A stretch of 64,000 bases of DNA from Berghia stephanieae (Eukaryota; Mollusca; Gastropoda; Nudibranchia; Aeolidiidae): contig CM067445.1 in NCBI GenBank assembly GCA_034508935.3, positions 47,926,553 to 47,990,552 of the forward strand, in the 5' to 3' direction. Numbering within the stretch: the first letter of the stretch is position 1; every line of letters begins with the position of its first letter. Positions 1 to 12,176 of this stretch are shown piece after piece. Position numbers and translations under genes: made by a program. The notes under the pieces are model-generated. The model made no database searches. It saw nothing but the letters and a program-made list of their open reading frames with translations, and was not told the DNA's origin.

Positions 1-43
1 TTGATACATTATATTCTACGATATGATTATGTAGATCGATGTA

Positions 44-305
44 GTGTCAGTCTAACCCTTTGAAGCTCGTGTCCGATTTTGATTTACTTTTAATCTGGCA
101 CTATACCAACGACCTTGTATCGTAACGTAGCTCTATGCAGTGTCAATTTAACCCTTTGAAGGCCGTGTCCGATTTTGATTTAATCTGACACTATACCGAC
201 GACCTTGTGTCGTAACGTAGCTCTATGTCGTGTCAACTTAATCCTTTGAAGGCCGTGTCTGATTTTGATTTAATCTGACACTATACCGACGACCTTGTAT
301 CGTAA
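44..305. repeat. Tandem repeat, 90-96 bp period, about 2.8 copies
   Basis: Three consecutive copies start at 44, 140 and 230. Each reads through GTGTCA, CCTTTGAAG, GATTTTGATTTA and CGACCTTGT blocks. The last two copies are closest to each other. No open frame is kept through the array. It may continue beyond the left window edge. Confidence 0.85.
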
Positions 306-544
306 AAGCAACATGAAATTCGTGTTAAAAAAAAAGAATAAAAATTGAAACTATTAATCTGTAATAAACTACGTAATATTTTAAGTCATTTAAACAAAAA
401 CAAGATCTTTGAATGCATTGCGATTTTTAAGTTTTGTCTTTAAATAAATAAATAAAATTTCCTTGATTAGGTATCATAGTAAAAGATTTATCTAAAGTGT
501 CCAATTATCAGTAAATAATTGAATAAATATATAAATATATATAT
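306..544. other. AT-rich gap, no gene seen
   Basis: A-rich, low-complexity DNA between the tandem repeat and the TA microsatellite. I see no coding or RNA signal in it. Confidence 0.5.
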
Positions 545-572
545 ATATGTATGTATTATATAAATATATATG

Positions 573-630
<58 letters not shown>
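545..630. repeat. (TA)n microsatellite
   Basis: Imperfect TATATG units pass into a pure TA run. Short open frames over it encode only alternating Tyr/Ile and are artefacts. Confidence 0.95.
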
Positions 631-631
<1 letters not shown>

Positions 632-745
632 GTTGTAATAACATCGGTGATTGGTCTTCTACATTTCATACGGTTTTTACAACTCCAGAGTCGATTTGCA
701 TCACATTTGTTGGTGAAAATGGATAGAACTGTTTCATAGTCAATT

Positions 746-800
746 GATATTATTATCATCATCATCATCATCATCATCGTCGTCGTCGTCATCATATTCG

Positions 801-848
<48 letters not shown>

Positions 849-850
849 TA

Positions 851-922
<72 letters not shown>

Positions 923-940
923 ATATTATTATTATTCGTT
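746..940. repeat. Compound trinucleotide array (ATC, GTC, AAT, TTA)
   Basis: ATC and GTC repeats lead into AAT repeats, which switch at an AATTAATTATT junction to their own reverse complement (TTA). The switch creates a palindromic trinucleotide array that could fold back. Confidence 0.95.
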
Positions 941-1138
941 TGTTTTGTTGATGTTCTTCCAATTGTTTTACTCAAATACGCCCTTACTACTATTCAATAT
1001 GTAAAATCCAAAACAGATCACTGTGTCACTTCAACCGAATTCTACTATTAAGATCATCTACTGAGCAAACATCTGGAGTCAGCGGAAACCATCCATATCC
1101 AACTGAGATATTTTGAGGGTTAGATAATAATCGTTTAT

Positions 1139-1177
1139 TGAGAGAAAGAGAAAGAGAGTGGGTAGAAGAGAGAGAAA

Positions 1178-1213
<36 letters not shown>

Positions 1214-1260
1214 TGGGGTGGAAGCAAGGAGAGAGAGAGAGAGAGTGGGGTGGAAGCAAG

Positions 1261-1291
<31 letters not shown>

Positions 1292-1333
1292 TAGAGAGAG
1301 ATGTGTGTGGGGTGTGTGTGGGGGGGGGGGGGT
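1139..1333. repeat. (GA)n microsatellite with G run
   Basis: Interrupted GA repeat containing two copies of a GTGGGGTGGAAGCAAGGAGA variant, ending in a GTGTG tract and a run of G. Translations give only Arg/Glu or Ser/Leu repeats. Confidence 0.95.
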
Positions 1334-2085
1334 GCGTGAACTACGGATTGAGCCCAATCATTACCTGCAAAGAGCACCACCCTATAGGAATTTCTGGCCC
1401 AAGTCCTCCAACCCGGCCTCTCTCAGTAAAGATCCAAAAAAGATGGTTAAGAAGGAAAAATGAATGGGAGAAAACGATCACAGTTATGGGATTTGATAGA
1501 AATTATTGAGCTTGTTTGTGAACAAGAGAATCTCTTGTAGGAAACCAAAACCCTAGGACAGCTCCTCTTGTTAGAAACAAAAGCCATAAGCCATTGAGTG
1601 ATGCGAGGGACAAATAAAATCGTCCTAATCCTTACTGTCTCCGGCAACAAACCGAAAGAATCGTCTAATGGCAGTAACATGTTTTGTTAAAACAACAAAC
1701 ACTTCAAAATTATATTTTTCTTTACCATTAACTTAAACGTTTAATTGATTGATCTAAAGAGTTGACGTCATACAAGCTGATGTACAAGAGAAAATTACTT
1801 CACGTGTAGAACGCCCCGCCCCGACAATATAATTATAATCATATAATATAGCAAGTCTATTATAGGACCAATATTGATAGCCCTAGCCCAACTCATTTTC
1901 ATGATAATAAGGAAATTTAAATTTTAAATAAAAACATTACAATCTTTTTTATTTGCATTAAAGAGAATATTCATAAAATGGAGCTGTCTCTGAAAAAATC
2001 CGATCGATGTACAAGGGCAACCAAATAGCAACCGCCAGTCCAATACATTGTCATGTACTATTAGATAATATGACAATATGCTTTT
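1334..2085. other. No gene seen
   Basis: Unique-looking AT-rich sequence. The short open frames in it have no recognisable similarity or splice context. Confidence 0.4.
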
Positions 2086-2087
2086 TA

Positions 2088-2140
2088 GAATTTTTATAAA
2101 GTGCAATATCCACTAAAAGTGTTCAAAGCGCTTTTCATAG
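2088..2140 (-). repeat. Fragment of SINE family A (3' tail only)
   Basis: The block TTTATAAAGTGCAATATCCAC followed by a TGTTCAAAGCGCTTTTC segment matches the 3' end of the full SINEs at 7.5, 13.3 and 48 kb. Head and centre are absent. Confidence 0.7.
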
Positions 2141-2889
2141 CTTTTAATATAAAATAGAATATTATATGACCCGTCGTCTCTATCCTTTGCTATCTAGACA
2201 TGGGTGAACAAGTTGATGAAAAATTAATTTAAAGTCAAAACGATCAGAAATTACATTTTGTATTTTTATTTATTCTTTTTAACAACACATACCTACAATG
2301 TCGGCACAGATCTCATATTTTTGGTTATACGTTTAATTTTCGAGGCGGTTGATCACTTATAAACAAAATTGTCTTTTTCCAGCACAATATTCCAGTATAG
2401 ATAGACCAATAAATCTTCATGCTACGGACGGCGGAATGGCTACTCTAAACGGAACAAAACCAATACAAAGGGTATTAATCAAACAGGAGAAAATCAATTA
2501 CCCCCACAGAAGTATGCCGAGTCCAGTCGGCTGTCATTTGGATTGACAGAACAATCAGCACTGTTGTTATCGTGAATCAAATTAACCCTTCCAGAGTTGG
2601 ACTCTCTATTTCTTCCAAATATATTATATTTCTCATTACTTATTAATTGAGACTGTGCCAAAAGGTCGTTTGGGTAACGTCCAACACAACGGTACAACGA
2701 CACTACATCATCTTGATAAACTGTGGAAAGAGATCGTTTTCATGCGTTTCTCTGGGATGAATAAAGAAAATTAAACATAAAAAATCATTATCCATCATCA
2801 AACCTATAGAAGGAAAGAAATGTACAAGATTGGACACACGATTGACAACTTGGATTCCATGGATTTCTTCAAATAACATTAACATAACA

Positions 2890-2996
2890 TTCCCTTTATT
2901 CATCCCATAAGGGAAATTTGTCTCTATGGTCCAATCCAAGGGAAGACTGGAATAACTCAGGCGTCAGCCGCAACGCAGCGCCGCAAATACATGGTT
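2890..2996 (-). repeat. SINE family B, 3' part
   Basis: TTCCCTTTATTCATCCCATA, then a GGAAGACTGGAATAACTCAGG block and a GCAGCGCCGCAAAT block. These are shared with the copies at 11.2 and 16.5 kb. The tRNA-like head seen at 11.2 kb is missing here. Confidence 0.75.
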
Positions 2997-3334
2997 CTGA
3001 CGATAACAAAAGGTGAGTCTTCAAAATCTTTAAAAGACCGGTGTTCAACCTCAATACGTGCCCATTCTTTAATTTTCAGCACCGTAGATATTTGGAACTC
3101 TCTCCACGCCTGTTTAAGAACTGCGAGGAATGTCAACGATTTTAAGAACTGTATTGATAAGGAATAATTCCACCTTACGTGTGAATTCAATGAGTAATTT
3201 ATGTTTATTTTACAATTGATATCCTGTACTTTATATGTTACTAATGCATATTAGTTATTTATCACTGTGAGAGGGCACCAAAGACCACACTATTGGCCTA
3301 ATTTAGCTTTTATTATATATCGTATTGTATTGTA

Positions 3335-3940
3335 AATTGCCGTCACTCAGCACTTTGTTATTATTTTGAGACAGCCATTTTGGTGATTATTTCTCAATAA
3401 ATTAGATCACACAATAAACGTTCAAGATTGCACACAATTTTGTGTGTTGGTAAGTTATAACCGGCTGGTAGATGTTGTTTGCATTTTTACTAAACGCATA
3501 GCATCAATAGATGGAACGAATTGACGTCACTCAGATCTTTGTTATTGTTTTAAGATTGATATTTTGGTTATTAGTTCTCATTAAAATATAGCAGACTATA
3601 AACGTTCAAGGTTACACATTGTTTTGTGTGTTGGTACTTTATATCCGCCTGACAGATGTGAGCATTTTACATAAACGCATATCATCAATAGCTTTTTACA
3701 GTGTCGAAAAAGTGTGGACAAAGTATCAAATTAATTAACCTCTTAGCGGCTAGAATATAGAATGAATGAAATGACGTCACTTGGCTCGTTGTTATTATTT
3801 TTAGACACCGCCAGTTGGGCGATTATTTCTCAATGCAATCAAATTCCCCATAGTTTTGTGAGTTGGTTACGATCATTTGGTGGGTAGAACAGATGAGCGG
3901 TTTACCAGACGCATAGCATTGATATTAATTCCAAATCAAA
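3335..3940 (+). repeat. Family F dispersed repeat, three diverged tandem copies
   Basis: Copies begin near 3340, 3520 and 3770. Each has a GACGTCACT block, a TTTGTTATT block, a GTGTGTTGGT block and an AACGCATAGCATC end. Related single copies occur at 60.34-60.54 kb (plus), 62.28-62.48 kb (minus) and 58.93-59.02 kb (minus). No coding potential is evident. The TGACGTCA palindrome equals a CREB/ATF consensus site, though nothing here shows it is used. Confidence 0.75.
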
Positions 3941-4408
3941 CTTCAATTACTGATTGTACAGCGACCCAACCGATTTCACTGAGACAGAAGTATGCAGTAG
4001 TCCTGTGGGCCGTAATTTAGAATGATCGAACGATCAGTTGTTGTTACCGTAAACCAAATTAACTCGTTCACAGCTAGACTCAATATTTCTTCCACATCAT
4101 CACAATATCTGGAATTACTGCCTGATTCTAACTCAGAACCGACTACACCCTTGTCCATTAATCCCAAATGATTAAGGCAGTCCGAACATTCATTATTATT
4201 TCGTAAACAATGGAAGTGTTTGTGAAACTGGGCGACTACGCATGTATGGCGCGTCATGGCGCTACTTGAAACAAACGGGTTAAATCAATTGAACGGCTTA
4301 ATTGGATTTTCAACAACAGAGCTAGACTTGTTTAGATAAAATAAATTTCGTCTCGTGAGAGATAGATAAGAAACCTGTGCACGACAAGGGCTAATTAAAA
4401 ACAACAAA

Positions 4409-4516
<108 letters not shown>

Positions 4517-4737
4517 CCTCTCCCTTTAAGCTAACAAACAATCTCTTCATGCAAGTTTTACTACCGATCTATCTCCAATAATGTCAGGGGGATTCCAAAC
4601 CACCAACCACCGTCTCTTCCAACCTTATCAGATTTCATCACCACGTCTCTTTAACGCATTTGCTGTTGTTATTCAGTAGGTCAAAGACGATTGTCAATCG
4701 AATTTTCAATACAAACTCGCGCGCGCACTTATAGACA

Positions 4738-4773
4738 AACAGATAGATAGATAGATATAGATAGATAGATAGA

Positions 4774-4872
<99 letters not shown>

Positions 4873-4914
4873 TAGATAGATAAGATAGAAGATAGATAGA
4901 AGAAGAAGACAGAC

Positions 4915-4985
<71 letters not shown>

Positions 4986-5012
4986 AGATAGATGTAGAGA
5001 TAGATAGAGTGG
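4738..5012. repeat. (GATA)n microsatellite
   Basis: About 270 bp of GATA units with AGAAGAAGACAGACAGA interruptions. Open frames give only Tyr-Leu-Ser-Ile periodicity. Confidence 0.97.
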
Positions 5013-5080
5013 AGACATGTAGAGAAGATAATGAGAAGGAGAGAGGAGAAATCAGAGAGGTGGGGGGGGGGGCACACACA

Positions 5081-5081
5081 T

Positions 5082-5132
<51 letters not shown>

Positions 5133-5150
5133 GAGAGAGAGAGAGTCAGA
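5081..5150. repeat. (GA)n microsatellite
   Basis: GA run preceded by a run of ten G and CACACACA. Confidence 0.95.
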
Positions 5151-5299
5151 CAGAGATATTTCAAAATGAAACTGCATGTGTTTTTGTTTTTTTTTTTTAA
5201 TCAATCACGACCGATCGTAGAAGTTCAACCACCAATAGTTATCGAACCCAACACACCCAATATTAGTAAGGCCGTGGTCCAACCCTACATTTACCGGGG

Positions 5300-5410
5300 G
5301 ACTCGAAGGGTCTGGGTTGCGTGACGACCAACAGTCTTAGTCAGGCTCGTTGCAATGGAGAGGAATTAACCGTTATCTGGGAGGTGGGGGGTTCGAATTC
5401 TGCCGCATGT
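5300..5410 (+). repeat. Possible tRNA-like SINE head
   Basis: GGGGGTTCGAATTCTGCC at 5386-5403 has the form of a pol III B box, and the preceding 100 bp is GC-richer than the surroundings. I see no good A box, so this is a guess at a decayed SINE. Confidence 0.25.
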
Positions 5411-5470
5411 GTCTATTGAGTTTCCATTTTCCAGTTTCCCATTCCGACAATTACTTTATACCTTTAGAAA

Positions 5471-5471
5471 A

Positions 5472-5538
<67 letters not shown>

Positions 5539-5561
5539 TTCTCTCTCACCCCCTCTCTCTC

Positions 5562-5622
<61 letters not shown>
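5471..5622. repeat. (CT)n microsatellite
   Basis: Two long CT runs separated by TCTTTCTCTCTCACCCCC. Confidence 0.97.
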
Positions 5623-5626
<4 letters not shown>

Positions 5627-5964
5627 GATTGGAAGTAAACTTTGCTCCATTCAAAGACTAAAAATAGGATTACACAAGAATCATATAACTGAAATGAACA
5701 CACGAGACATTCCCAATATTTCAGTTCTTGAATTACTCTTGAAACAAAACAAGCAAACCAAAGGACAACACATGACGAGCCAGACCAAAACCAAATATAA
5801 CATTTGATGTCTCTTCAGACTGCACAATGCCGACAGAGCTATCTCAATGGGACTTCTAACACTAGGAACTGAAGTAGCATTTAACTTCAAACAAACCCTT
5901 TGCCTGTAGGCATAGAGATCTTAAATCTAAAGGAGGTGTTTGTCCAGTATGTTGATAAATAAAG

Positions 5965-6122
5965 AGATGGGTGGCTGGATGGATGGAGTGGATAGAAGGA
6001 TGGATGAAAGGACGGATGGATGGATATATGAATGGATTGATATATGGATGGATGGAGTGGATATATGAATGGATACATGGATAGGATAGATGGAACTGAT
6101 GGATGGATGAATGGATAGAGAT
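5965..6122. repeat. Degenerate (GGAT)n repeat
   Basis: GGATGGAT, GGATATATGAATGGAT and GGAGTGGATA variants in series. Frames give His-Pro-Ser-Ile periodicity and are not genes. Confidence 0.9.
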
Positions 6123-6435
6123 ATTCTAAGAAAATCATATCCCATTTACGTCATTCTGCCCTTTATCTTCATGACGACGACGAGACATGAATAAATGGTT
6201 TTCGTCCCTTACTTCCTTCCACCAATACAACCACTACAACCACCACCCCGCCTCTATGCCAAAATAACGGGAGGGGGAGGGGGAGACTTACCCGCTAATT
6301 CCCCATCCAAAATCAATATCTAGTACTCACTTTTGATCTGTGCTTCTGGCACTTACTTCGAGGATTTTTTTTTTTCCTTTTTTCTTTCCTTCTATCGGTC
6401 TGTGTGCCATTGTGTACAAGGGAAACACGCAGTAC

Positions 6436-6437
<2 letters not shown>

Positions 6438-6494
<57 letters not shown>

Positions 6495-6530
6495 TGTGTG
6501 TGAGAGAGAGAGAGAGAGAAGAAGAGAGAG

Positions 6531-6568
<38 letters not shown>

Positions 6569-6572
6569 AATG
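6438..6572. repeat. (GA)n microsatellite
   Basis: GA repeat with a short TTGTGTGT interruption and GAAGA variants. Confidence 0.95.
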
Positions 6573-6885
6573 AAAAGAGAGACTAGGTGGAGGTGCAGGA
6601 CCTAGTACTTCGAACGTAGAATTACGAATTATTGGTTCCAGCTACAGAACTGCATTCGCCTCTTTGACTCTATAAAGTATGTTGAAAAGGTGAGTTTATT
6701 TCCATAGAATCTATATCAGAACATCGGGGCACTTTTAGAATCATGATGGGGAATACTATTTATTTCTAAAGCTATTTAAAGTGCCTTTTTTATTTTTTCC
6801 GATAGGAAACTACGAATTTATGAAATTTCAAGTCGGCAGCTCTGGGTGGGAGTGAAAGATAAGAGCGAAAAAAGGGGGAGGGTGA

Positions 6886-6982
6886 TGTATACACACACAC
6901 ACACACACACACAATATATATATATATATATACATATATATATAACACACACACACACACAACACACACACACACATACACA
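6886..6982. repeat. (CA)n-(TA)n-(CA)n compound microsatellite
   Basis: A CA run, a TA run and a second CA run in direct succession. All are alternating purine-pyrimidine and so prone to Z-form or cruciform structure. Confidence 0.95.
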
Positions 6983-7081
6983 ATATTGCGGAAAACTAAA
7001 AGAAGGAATAAAAGTGACGGTTAGATGAATTGAGTAAGGAAGTAAGATATGAGGAGCACATGCTAAGGTCCAGAAAAAAAA

Positions 7082-7165
<84 letters not shown>

Positions 7166-7166
7166 A
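7082..7166. repeat. (GA)n microsatellite
   Basis: About 80 bp of GA repeat with one GG interruption. Confidence 0.97.
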
Positions 7167-7512
7167 TAGCGCGTGGACGAATTTTGATTAAGAACCAGAC
7201 ATTATTCACCACATCAAAGAGATGGCAATATTAGAGTTAATAAGTAAACCAGACACAGTCTCGCATTTTCCACAACTGTCAAGCCGTGATTGACATCTAC
7301 CTTGGCTCCATAAATTGTCTACCTGGTCCGGATATCATCTAATTAATAATAATAACAATAATTGACAGCGGGATACGGAAAGTAAAAATAGCCACAACCT
7401 TGTGGATTGGTAATTACAGCAGTTAACATCTAAATAAACGCTTCCGCCAAAAAAAGAAAACAACACAAAAACAAAACAAAAAAACACACACAAAAAAATA
7501 AAAGAAGAAAAA

Positions 7513-7811
7513 CGAGCTTTTAAATAGCGCAATACCCACTAAACGTGCTCAAAGCGCTTTACAAGGGGTCCCTGACCAACAGCAATACGGAACAAGTAGA
7601 ATGGGACATGACGCCTGTTAGGCGATATTGCAATTTTTTTTTCGACAGAGACAACGTTGTTAACGGCCAAGTACTCATTTACATCTGAGTACGACGAGAG
7701 AATGTGAGTAGAGAGCCTTTTCCAAGGACTCAACTATGCGCCGAGCGAGACTCGAACCCAGGACCTTCCGATCCGAAAGCGAGGGTCATACTTCTATACC
7801 ACATAGCCGCA
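7513..7811 (-). repeat. SINE family A, near full length
   Basis: Read on the minus strand, the element starts with a tRNA-like head (GCGGCTATGTGG, box A region; GGTTCGAGTC, box B). A conserved centre follows (GAGTCCTTGGAAAAGGCTCT, then CTCAGATGTAAATGAGTAC), then GCCTAACAGGCG. It ends with a LINE-like tail (AAAGCGCTTTGAGCACGTTT, ATTGCGCTATTTAAAAGCTC). Frames crossing it give the ACAERDSNPGPSDPKA type of peptide that comes from the tRNA-like head, not a gene. At least fourteen copies or pieces lie in the window, most on the minus strand. Confidence 0.92.
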
Positions 7812-7964
7812 CGAAACCAACTTAGACCAGGCTGTTCAACCACAATTATGTGCACAGAGTTGGAAGATGAGCAAAGAAAATTTATTTTGGACAAACCGGC
7901 TTCGAAACAGGTTTATTTGCTTTTAAAGTTAGTCCTCTGTAAGTCTGCGCTCTATCGATTCAGC

Positions 7965-7966
7965 TA

Positions 7967-7994
<28 letters not shown>
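7965..7994. repeat. Poly-C run
   Basis: About 29 consecutive C. Such runs are mutation-prone and hard to sequence. Confidence 0.97.
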
Positions 7995-7997
<3 letters not shown>

Positions 7998-8284
7998 ACT
8001 GACGGTAATATCATAATCATATCAAGAGTGTTTCGGCGCTAAAAAAAGTACCTTCAGTATTTCGTCCATCAAACAATGATAACGTTATTAAGTACGTCTA
8101 CCCAATCCACCCCTTGCTAACAAAATGCCATGTTTACCTTCAACAGTTGAAACAGAGACAATCTGGAATAGAATGGAACCATTAGGTTCAACAGTCTGTA
8201 ACATTCTCATTGTGACTTGCAGATTCAATTTACGAAACGATGTCGTGCGGCTTTAGACATTAAACTTGAGCTTTTGCATAAATG

Positions 8285-8573
8285 TGAGCTTGTATATAGC
8301 ACAATATCCACTAAACGTGCTAAAAGCACTATACAAGGGATCCTTAGTCAACAGCAACACTTAACATGTAGGACGAGACATAAGGCCTGTTATTTTACGA
8401 CAGAGACAACGCTGTTAACGACCAGTTACTCATTTTACACCTGAGTAAATTGAGAGAATGTGAGTAAAGAGCCTTTTCCGAGGACTAAACTATGCGCCGC
8501 CCAGGGCGGTACTCGAACCCATGACCTTCCGATCTGAAGACGAGTGTCATACACAGGACCGTATAGCCGCTTT
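8285..8573 (-). repeat. SINE family A, diverged
   Basis: Tail, centre and tRNA-like head are all recognisable. The GCGATATT segment between the GCCTGTTA and ACGACAGAG blocks is lost. Its head abuts the head of the next copy, which runs in the opposite direction. Confidence 0.85.
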
Positions 8574-8890
8574 TGTTCTTGGGTATGATATTCGCCTTCG
8601 GATTATTAGGTATCTGGTTCGGTCGAGCCGTAGACGGGTAAAGTTGAGTCCTTGGTACAGGCACTTCACTAACATTCTTTCATCGTATTCAGGGGTAAAA
8701 TGAGGTCCTAAGCAGTAACAGCGCTGTTTGATAGACAAAAAAAAAAACAACAACAACATTGTATAGCATCGCCTTACAGGTGTCATGTCTCGTCCTACAT
8801 ATTGTAAGGGTTGCTATTTACATGGGAACCCTTTCTCAAGCGCTTTGAGCATATTTAGTGGATATTGATTGCACTTTGTAAAAACTCAAG
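8574..8890 (+). repeat. SINE family A, strongly diverged, opposite orientation
   Basis: The AAGTTGAGTCCTTGG centre at 8640, the CATGTCTCGTCCTACAT block at 8783 and the GCGCTTTGAGCATATTTAGT tail at 8840 read forward. With the preceding copy it forms a head-to-head pair of about 600 bp. Divergence is too high for a tight hairpin. Confidence 0.8.
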
Positions 8891-9175
8891 TTTGTTTGTT
8901 AATTTATCTATTGATTTAAAAAACTGGGTTAAGTTCCGCTTTGCGTTGAGTTTATTTCTATAACGGTATGTTGTGTTTTAGATCGATAATTGCTTTTTAT
9001 CTATTTATTTATCTACACCTTATTCATTAATACTATCTTTCGCTATCGTTATTTCATAGCATGGTTTCAATTTCAAATTTTTTTATATTATCGTCTTGGG
9101 ATTGGATACGCTGATATAAGTCAAAATGCAGGTTTGTTATATAGTAATGATTGAGATGGTGATGGTGGTGGCGGT

Positions 9176-9179
9176 GGTA

Positions 9180-9251
<72 letters not shown>

Positions 9252-9252
9252 A
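9176..9252. repeat. (GAT)n microsatellite
   Basis: About 25 GAT units. Translations are poly-His or poly-Asp. Confidence 0.97.
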
Positions 9253-9296
9253 TGATAAGAAAATAATCTTAGTAGTAACATAGTTGTCGCATTATC

Positions 9297-9327
9297 ATCG
9301 TTATCATCATCATCTCTCATCATCATC

Positions 9328-9364
<37 letters not shown>

Positions 9365-9389
9365 ATTATAACTATTATTATTATTATTA

Positions 9390-9430
<41 letters not shown>

Positions 9431-9470
9431 TATTATTATTATTATTATTATTATATTATTATTATTATTA

Positions 9471-9563
<93 letters not shown>

Positions 9564-9600
9564 ATTATTATTATCATATTATTATTAAATTATTATTTTA
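9297..9600. repeat. (ATC)n then (TTA)n microsatellite
   Basis: ATC repeats, the reverse complement of the GAT run 45 bp upstream, pass into about 200 bp of TTA repeats. Confidence 0.97.
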
Positions 9601-10950
9601 TTATTAAAGTGGATAGTAAGGTACAAGACGACGTGTGATACTTTGATGATACTCCATGATAAACATATGCTGACTCTAAGCGATTCGTCTAGCCGCTGAT
9701 AACGGATATGAAGTTATTTATCTTTAGTTTTTCCTTACACACATTTATTTATTTCACCATTATCTATCTGGTCACAGTGACATCTCTATCATTTTTTGTT
9801 GGTTTGTTTGTTTGGTTGTTTGTTTGTTTGTTGTTGTTTTGTTGGGTTTTTGTTTTTTGTTTTTTTTTTTTGTTTACCACGAACTAATTCAAAAAGGTTG
9901 AGGCATTACAATCAGTTTATTTAACAATTAACTCTTTCAACCCTAACACCGACTATATCCGTTGTTTACCAAGGTTACTTTTATCCCATGCCAATTTATT
10001 TCCTTTTTTTAGAGACAAATTATAGGTGTAGTATCAAAGCTAATGTTCTTAATGTTTACATGTTAATGGTAGTTGAATAAAAATATCTATGGACAAGCTC
10101 ATTTTTAATACATTTTTCCAATTTTGAAAAGAAGCAAAAACCTTTAGGATTGAGTGAGTTAACCAAATACTTTCATGAAAACGACGAGAGATGAGATAAG
10201 TAGTAACAGAAAAAATATGACTTTGCTAAATTATGAATACAGATAATCAGTAAACAAAAGAATAATAATAAAAATATATCTAAAACACGAGAGAAAATAT
10301 GAGAATAATTTGATTTTTTTGATATTCATTTTTTTTTTTGTTTCCTTGTTTGTTTGTTGGGGTTTGTATTTTCTTAACATCTGATAGCGTTACGAGACGA
10401 GGAGGGGTGAGGAGGGGGGGGGGGGGGAGGTGGGGGGGGGGGGGGGGCACACGACAAAGTCAGTATCATTGCTAACATAGACGCTCCGCTTTTCTTTTTA
10501 TAGGGTTATTCGTAGCACGGGTAGAAATGGGGGTATCGCCTCAGGGACAACAGGTTACTGTGACTCCATGACGCTTTGGTACCAACCAGTAACCCAGTTA
10601 ATATACACAGTGTCAAATCCAGTTATGTAAATATTCCCTTTTTTATATTCTCTGGTCCCATTTCAGAAATTCCCAGGGGAAAACTACTGTATCTAACCCA
10701 GTCTAACCAAGAAAGAAACCAAAAAGAAAAATATTTTTAAAATATTAAATAATCAAACCAGAAAAAACAACAAACAAACAAAATTTTAAAAAGCGCGGGG
10801 ACATGACTGTACAATCGCAATCTGTCTTCTGGATCTGACCCGAGTCAACCGAAAAAGATTGTCCCAGAATTAAAATTAAATCGGTAAATAATAATTGCTA
10901 AGGATGATTGGTGAGAGACCAAATAAACAAATAAATAGATGAATAAATAA
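9601..10950. other. No gene seen; G-rich runs at about 10,413-10,447
   Basis: T-rich and A-rich low-complexity DNA with GTTTGTTTG repeats near 9,800. Two G runs at about 10,413-10,447 would suit G-quadruplex formation. No open frame or splice pattern looks genic. Confidence 0.4.
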
Positions 10951-10954
10951 ATGA

Positions 10955-11011
<57 letters not shown>

Positions 11012-11044
11012 TAAATAAATAAATTTATATATTTATATATTTTA

Positions 11045-11100
<56 letters not shown>

Positions 11101-11170
11101 TAAATAAATAAATAAATAAATAGATAAACAAATTAATAATTAAATAAATAAATAAACAAATAAATCAATA
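10955..11170. repeat. (TA)n and (AAAT)n microsatellites
   Basis: Two TA runs separated by TTAGTAAATAAATAAATTTA, followed by AAAT repeats that adjoin the tail of the next SINE. Confidence 0.95.
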
Positions 11171-11198
11171 ATTTTTTTTTAAATTAAGAAAAATAAAA

Positions 11199-11390
11199 TT
11201 CCCTTTATTTATCCCATAGGGCACATTTGTCGTTAGGGACAAGAGAAGACTGGAATAACCCAGGCGTCATCTGCAATGTTGAGCTGGGCGAGGTGACTTG
11301 CTCAAGGCCACACAGCACAGTGGCGGGTGATCGAACTCGGTCCCTTTCGGGTACAAAGCAAAGACCGTCCCACTGAGCCACGCTGCCCCC
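11199..11390 (-). repeat. SINE family B, full length with MIR-like core
   Basis: On the minus strand it has a tRNA-like head: CAGCGTGGCTCAGTGGGACG carries the A box, and a GAGTTCGATCACC box B follows about 45 bp on. The core CTTGAGCAAGTCACCTCG resembles the conserved core known from MIR/CORE-SINEs. The tail ends in GGGATAAATAAAGGGAA. Copies or fragments lie at 2.9, 16.5 and 21.3 kb. Confidence 0.85.
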
Positions 11391-11395
11391 TATAA

Positions 11396-11420
11396 ATAAT
11401 AAATTAATAAATAAATAAAA

Positions 11421-11507
<87 letters not shown>

Positions 11508-11509
11508 AA
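11396..11509. repeat. (AAAT)n microsatellite
   Basis: About 28 AAAT units, directly next to the head of the SINE at 11,390. Confidence 0.97.
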
Positions 11510-11654
11510 TCTGACCAAACGTGGAATAAAACTATGGTTACTCGCATTCTTATCAGCCAGTTCTACAAATCCAGTGACGGCATACTCGCTCAGCTCAACC
11601 AATCCCAATAAAAGAACAAATAATTTAAAAAATTAACATTCTCTTCATTCAACC

Positions 11655-11835
11655 TCGAGGATTTTTTTCTTTGCAGGTGAGGTAACCCGCACGCAGGCCG
11701 CAGAGAGCGCCGCTGAATGATGAAGAAGGGGTCATGTGATTGCTCAAGGGAGAAAAAAAAAACGATATATCGAAAGCGGGATTGAACCCGGGACACTTGC
11801 GCGGAAGGGCAATGCAATCTCTGTAATACTAACAC
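11655..11835 (-). repeat. tRNA-derived SINE, other family
   Basis: The minus strand carries a CGGGTTCAATCCCG box B, then a TTGAGCAATCACATGACCCC core. The tail differs from families A and B. Head and tail limits are approximate. Confidence 0.6.
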
Positions 11836-11877
11836 TAGAACGCTATTACCATCACCAACATTATAATTATTTTTTTT

Positions 11878-12176
11878 AATGAGCTTTTATATAGAGCAAT
11901 ATCCACTAAACGTGCTCAAAGAGCTTTGCAGGGGTCCCTGGCCAACAGTAACACTTAACATGTAGGACGAGACATGACGCCTGTTAGGCGATGTTACAAT
12001 TTTTTTTTGGACAGAGACAACACTGTTGACGGCCAGGTACTCATTTTACACCTGAGTACGGTGACAGAATGTGAGTAAAGAGCCTTTTCCAAGGACTCAA
12101 CTATGCAACGAGCTAGGCTCGAACCCAGGACCTTCCGATCCGAAAGCGAGTGTCATACCACTAGACCACACAGCCA
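11878..12176 (-). repeat. SINE family A, full length
   Basis: All blocks are present. The head ends in GGTTCGAGCCTAGCTCGTTG, so the box B is good. The conserved ACAGGCG hairpin block is intact. Confidence 0.92.

Noticed and set aside
4638-5164. Tyr-Leu-Ser-Ile repeat frames up to 152 residues
   Set aside because: GATA tetranucleotide repeat read in three frames.
7513-7811. Family A heads considered as tRNA genes
   Set aside because: Identical 3' modules follow the head in every copy, and the copies are diverged and dispersed.
7704-8042. 112-residue frame with ERDSNPGPSDPKA followed by poly-Pro
   Set aside because: Runs along the SINE head and the poly-C run.
8285-8890. Head-to-head SINE pair considered as an inverted-repeat transposon
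   Set aside because: The two copies are old and differently diverged, each with its own tail; two independent insertions explain it.
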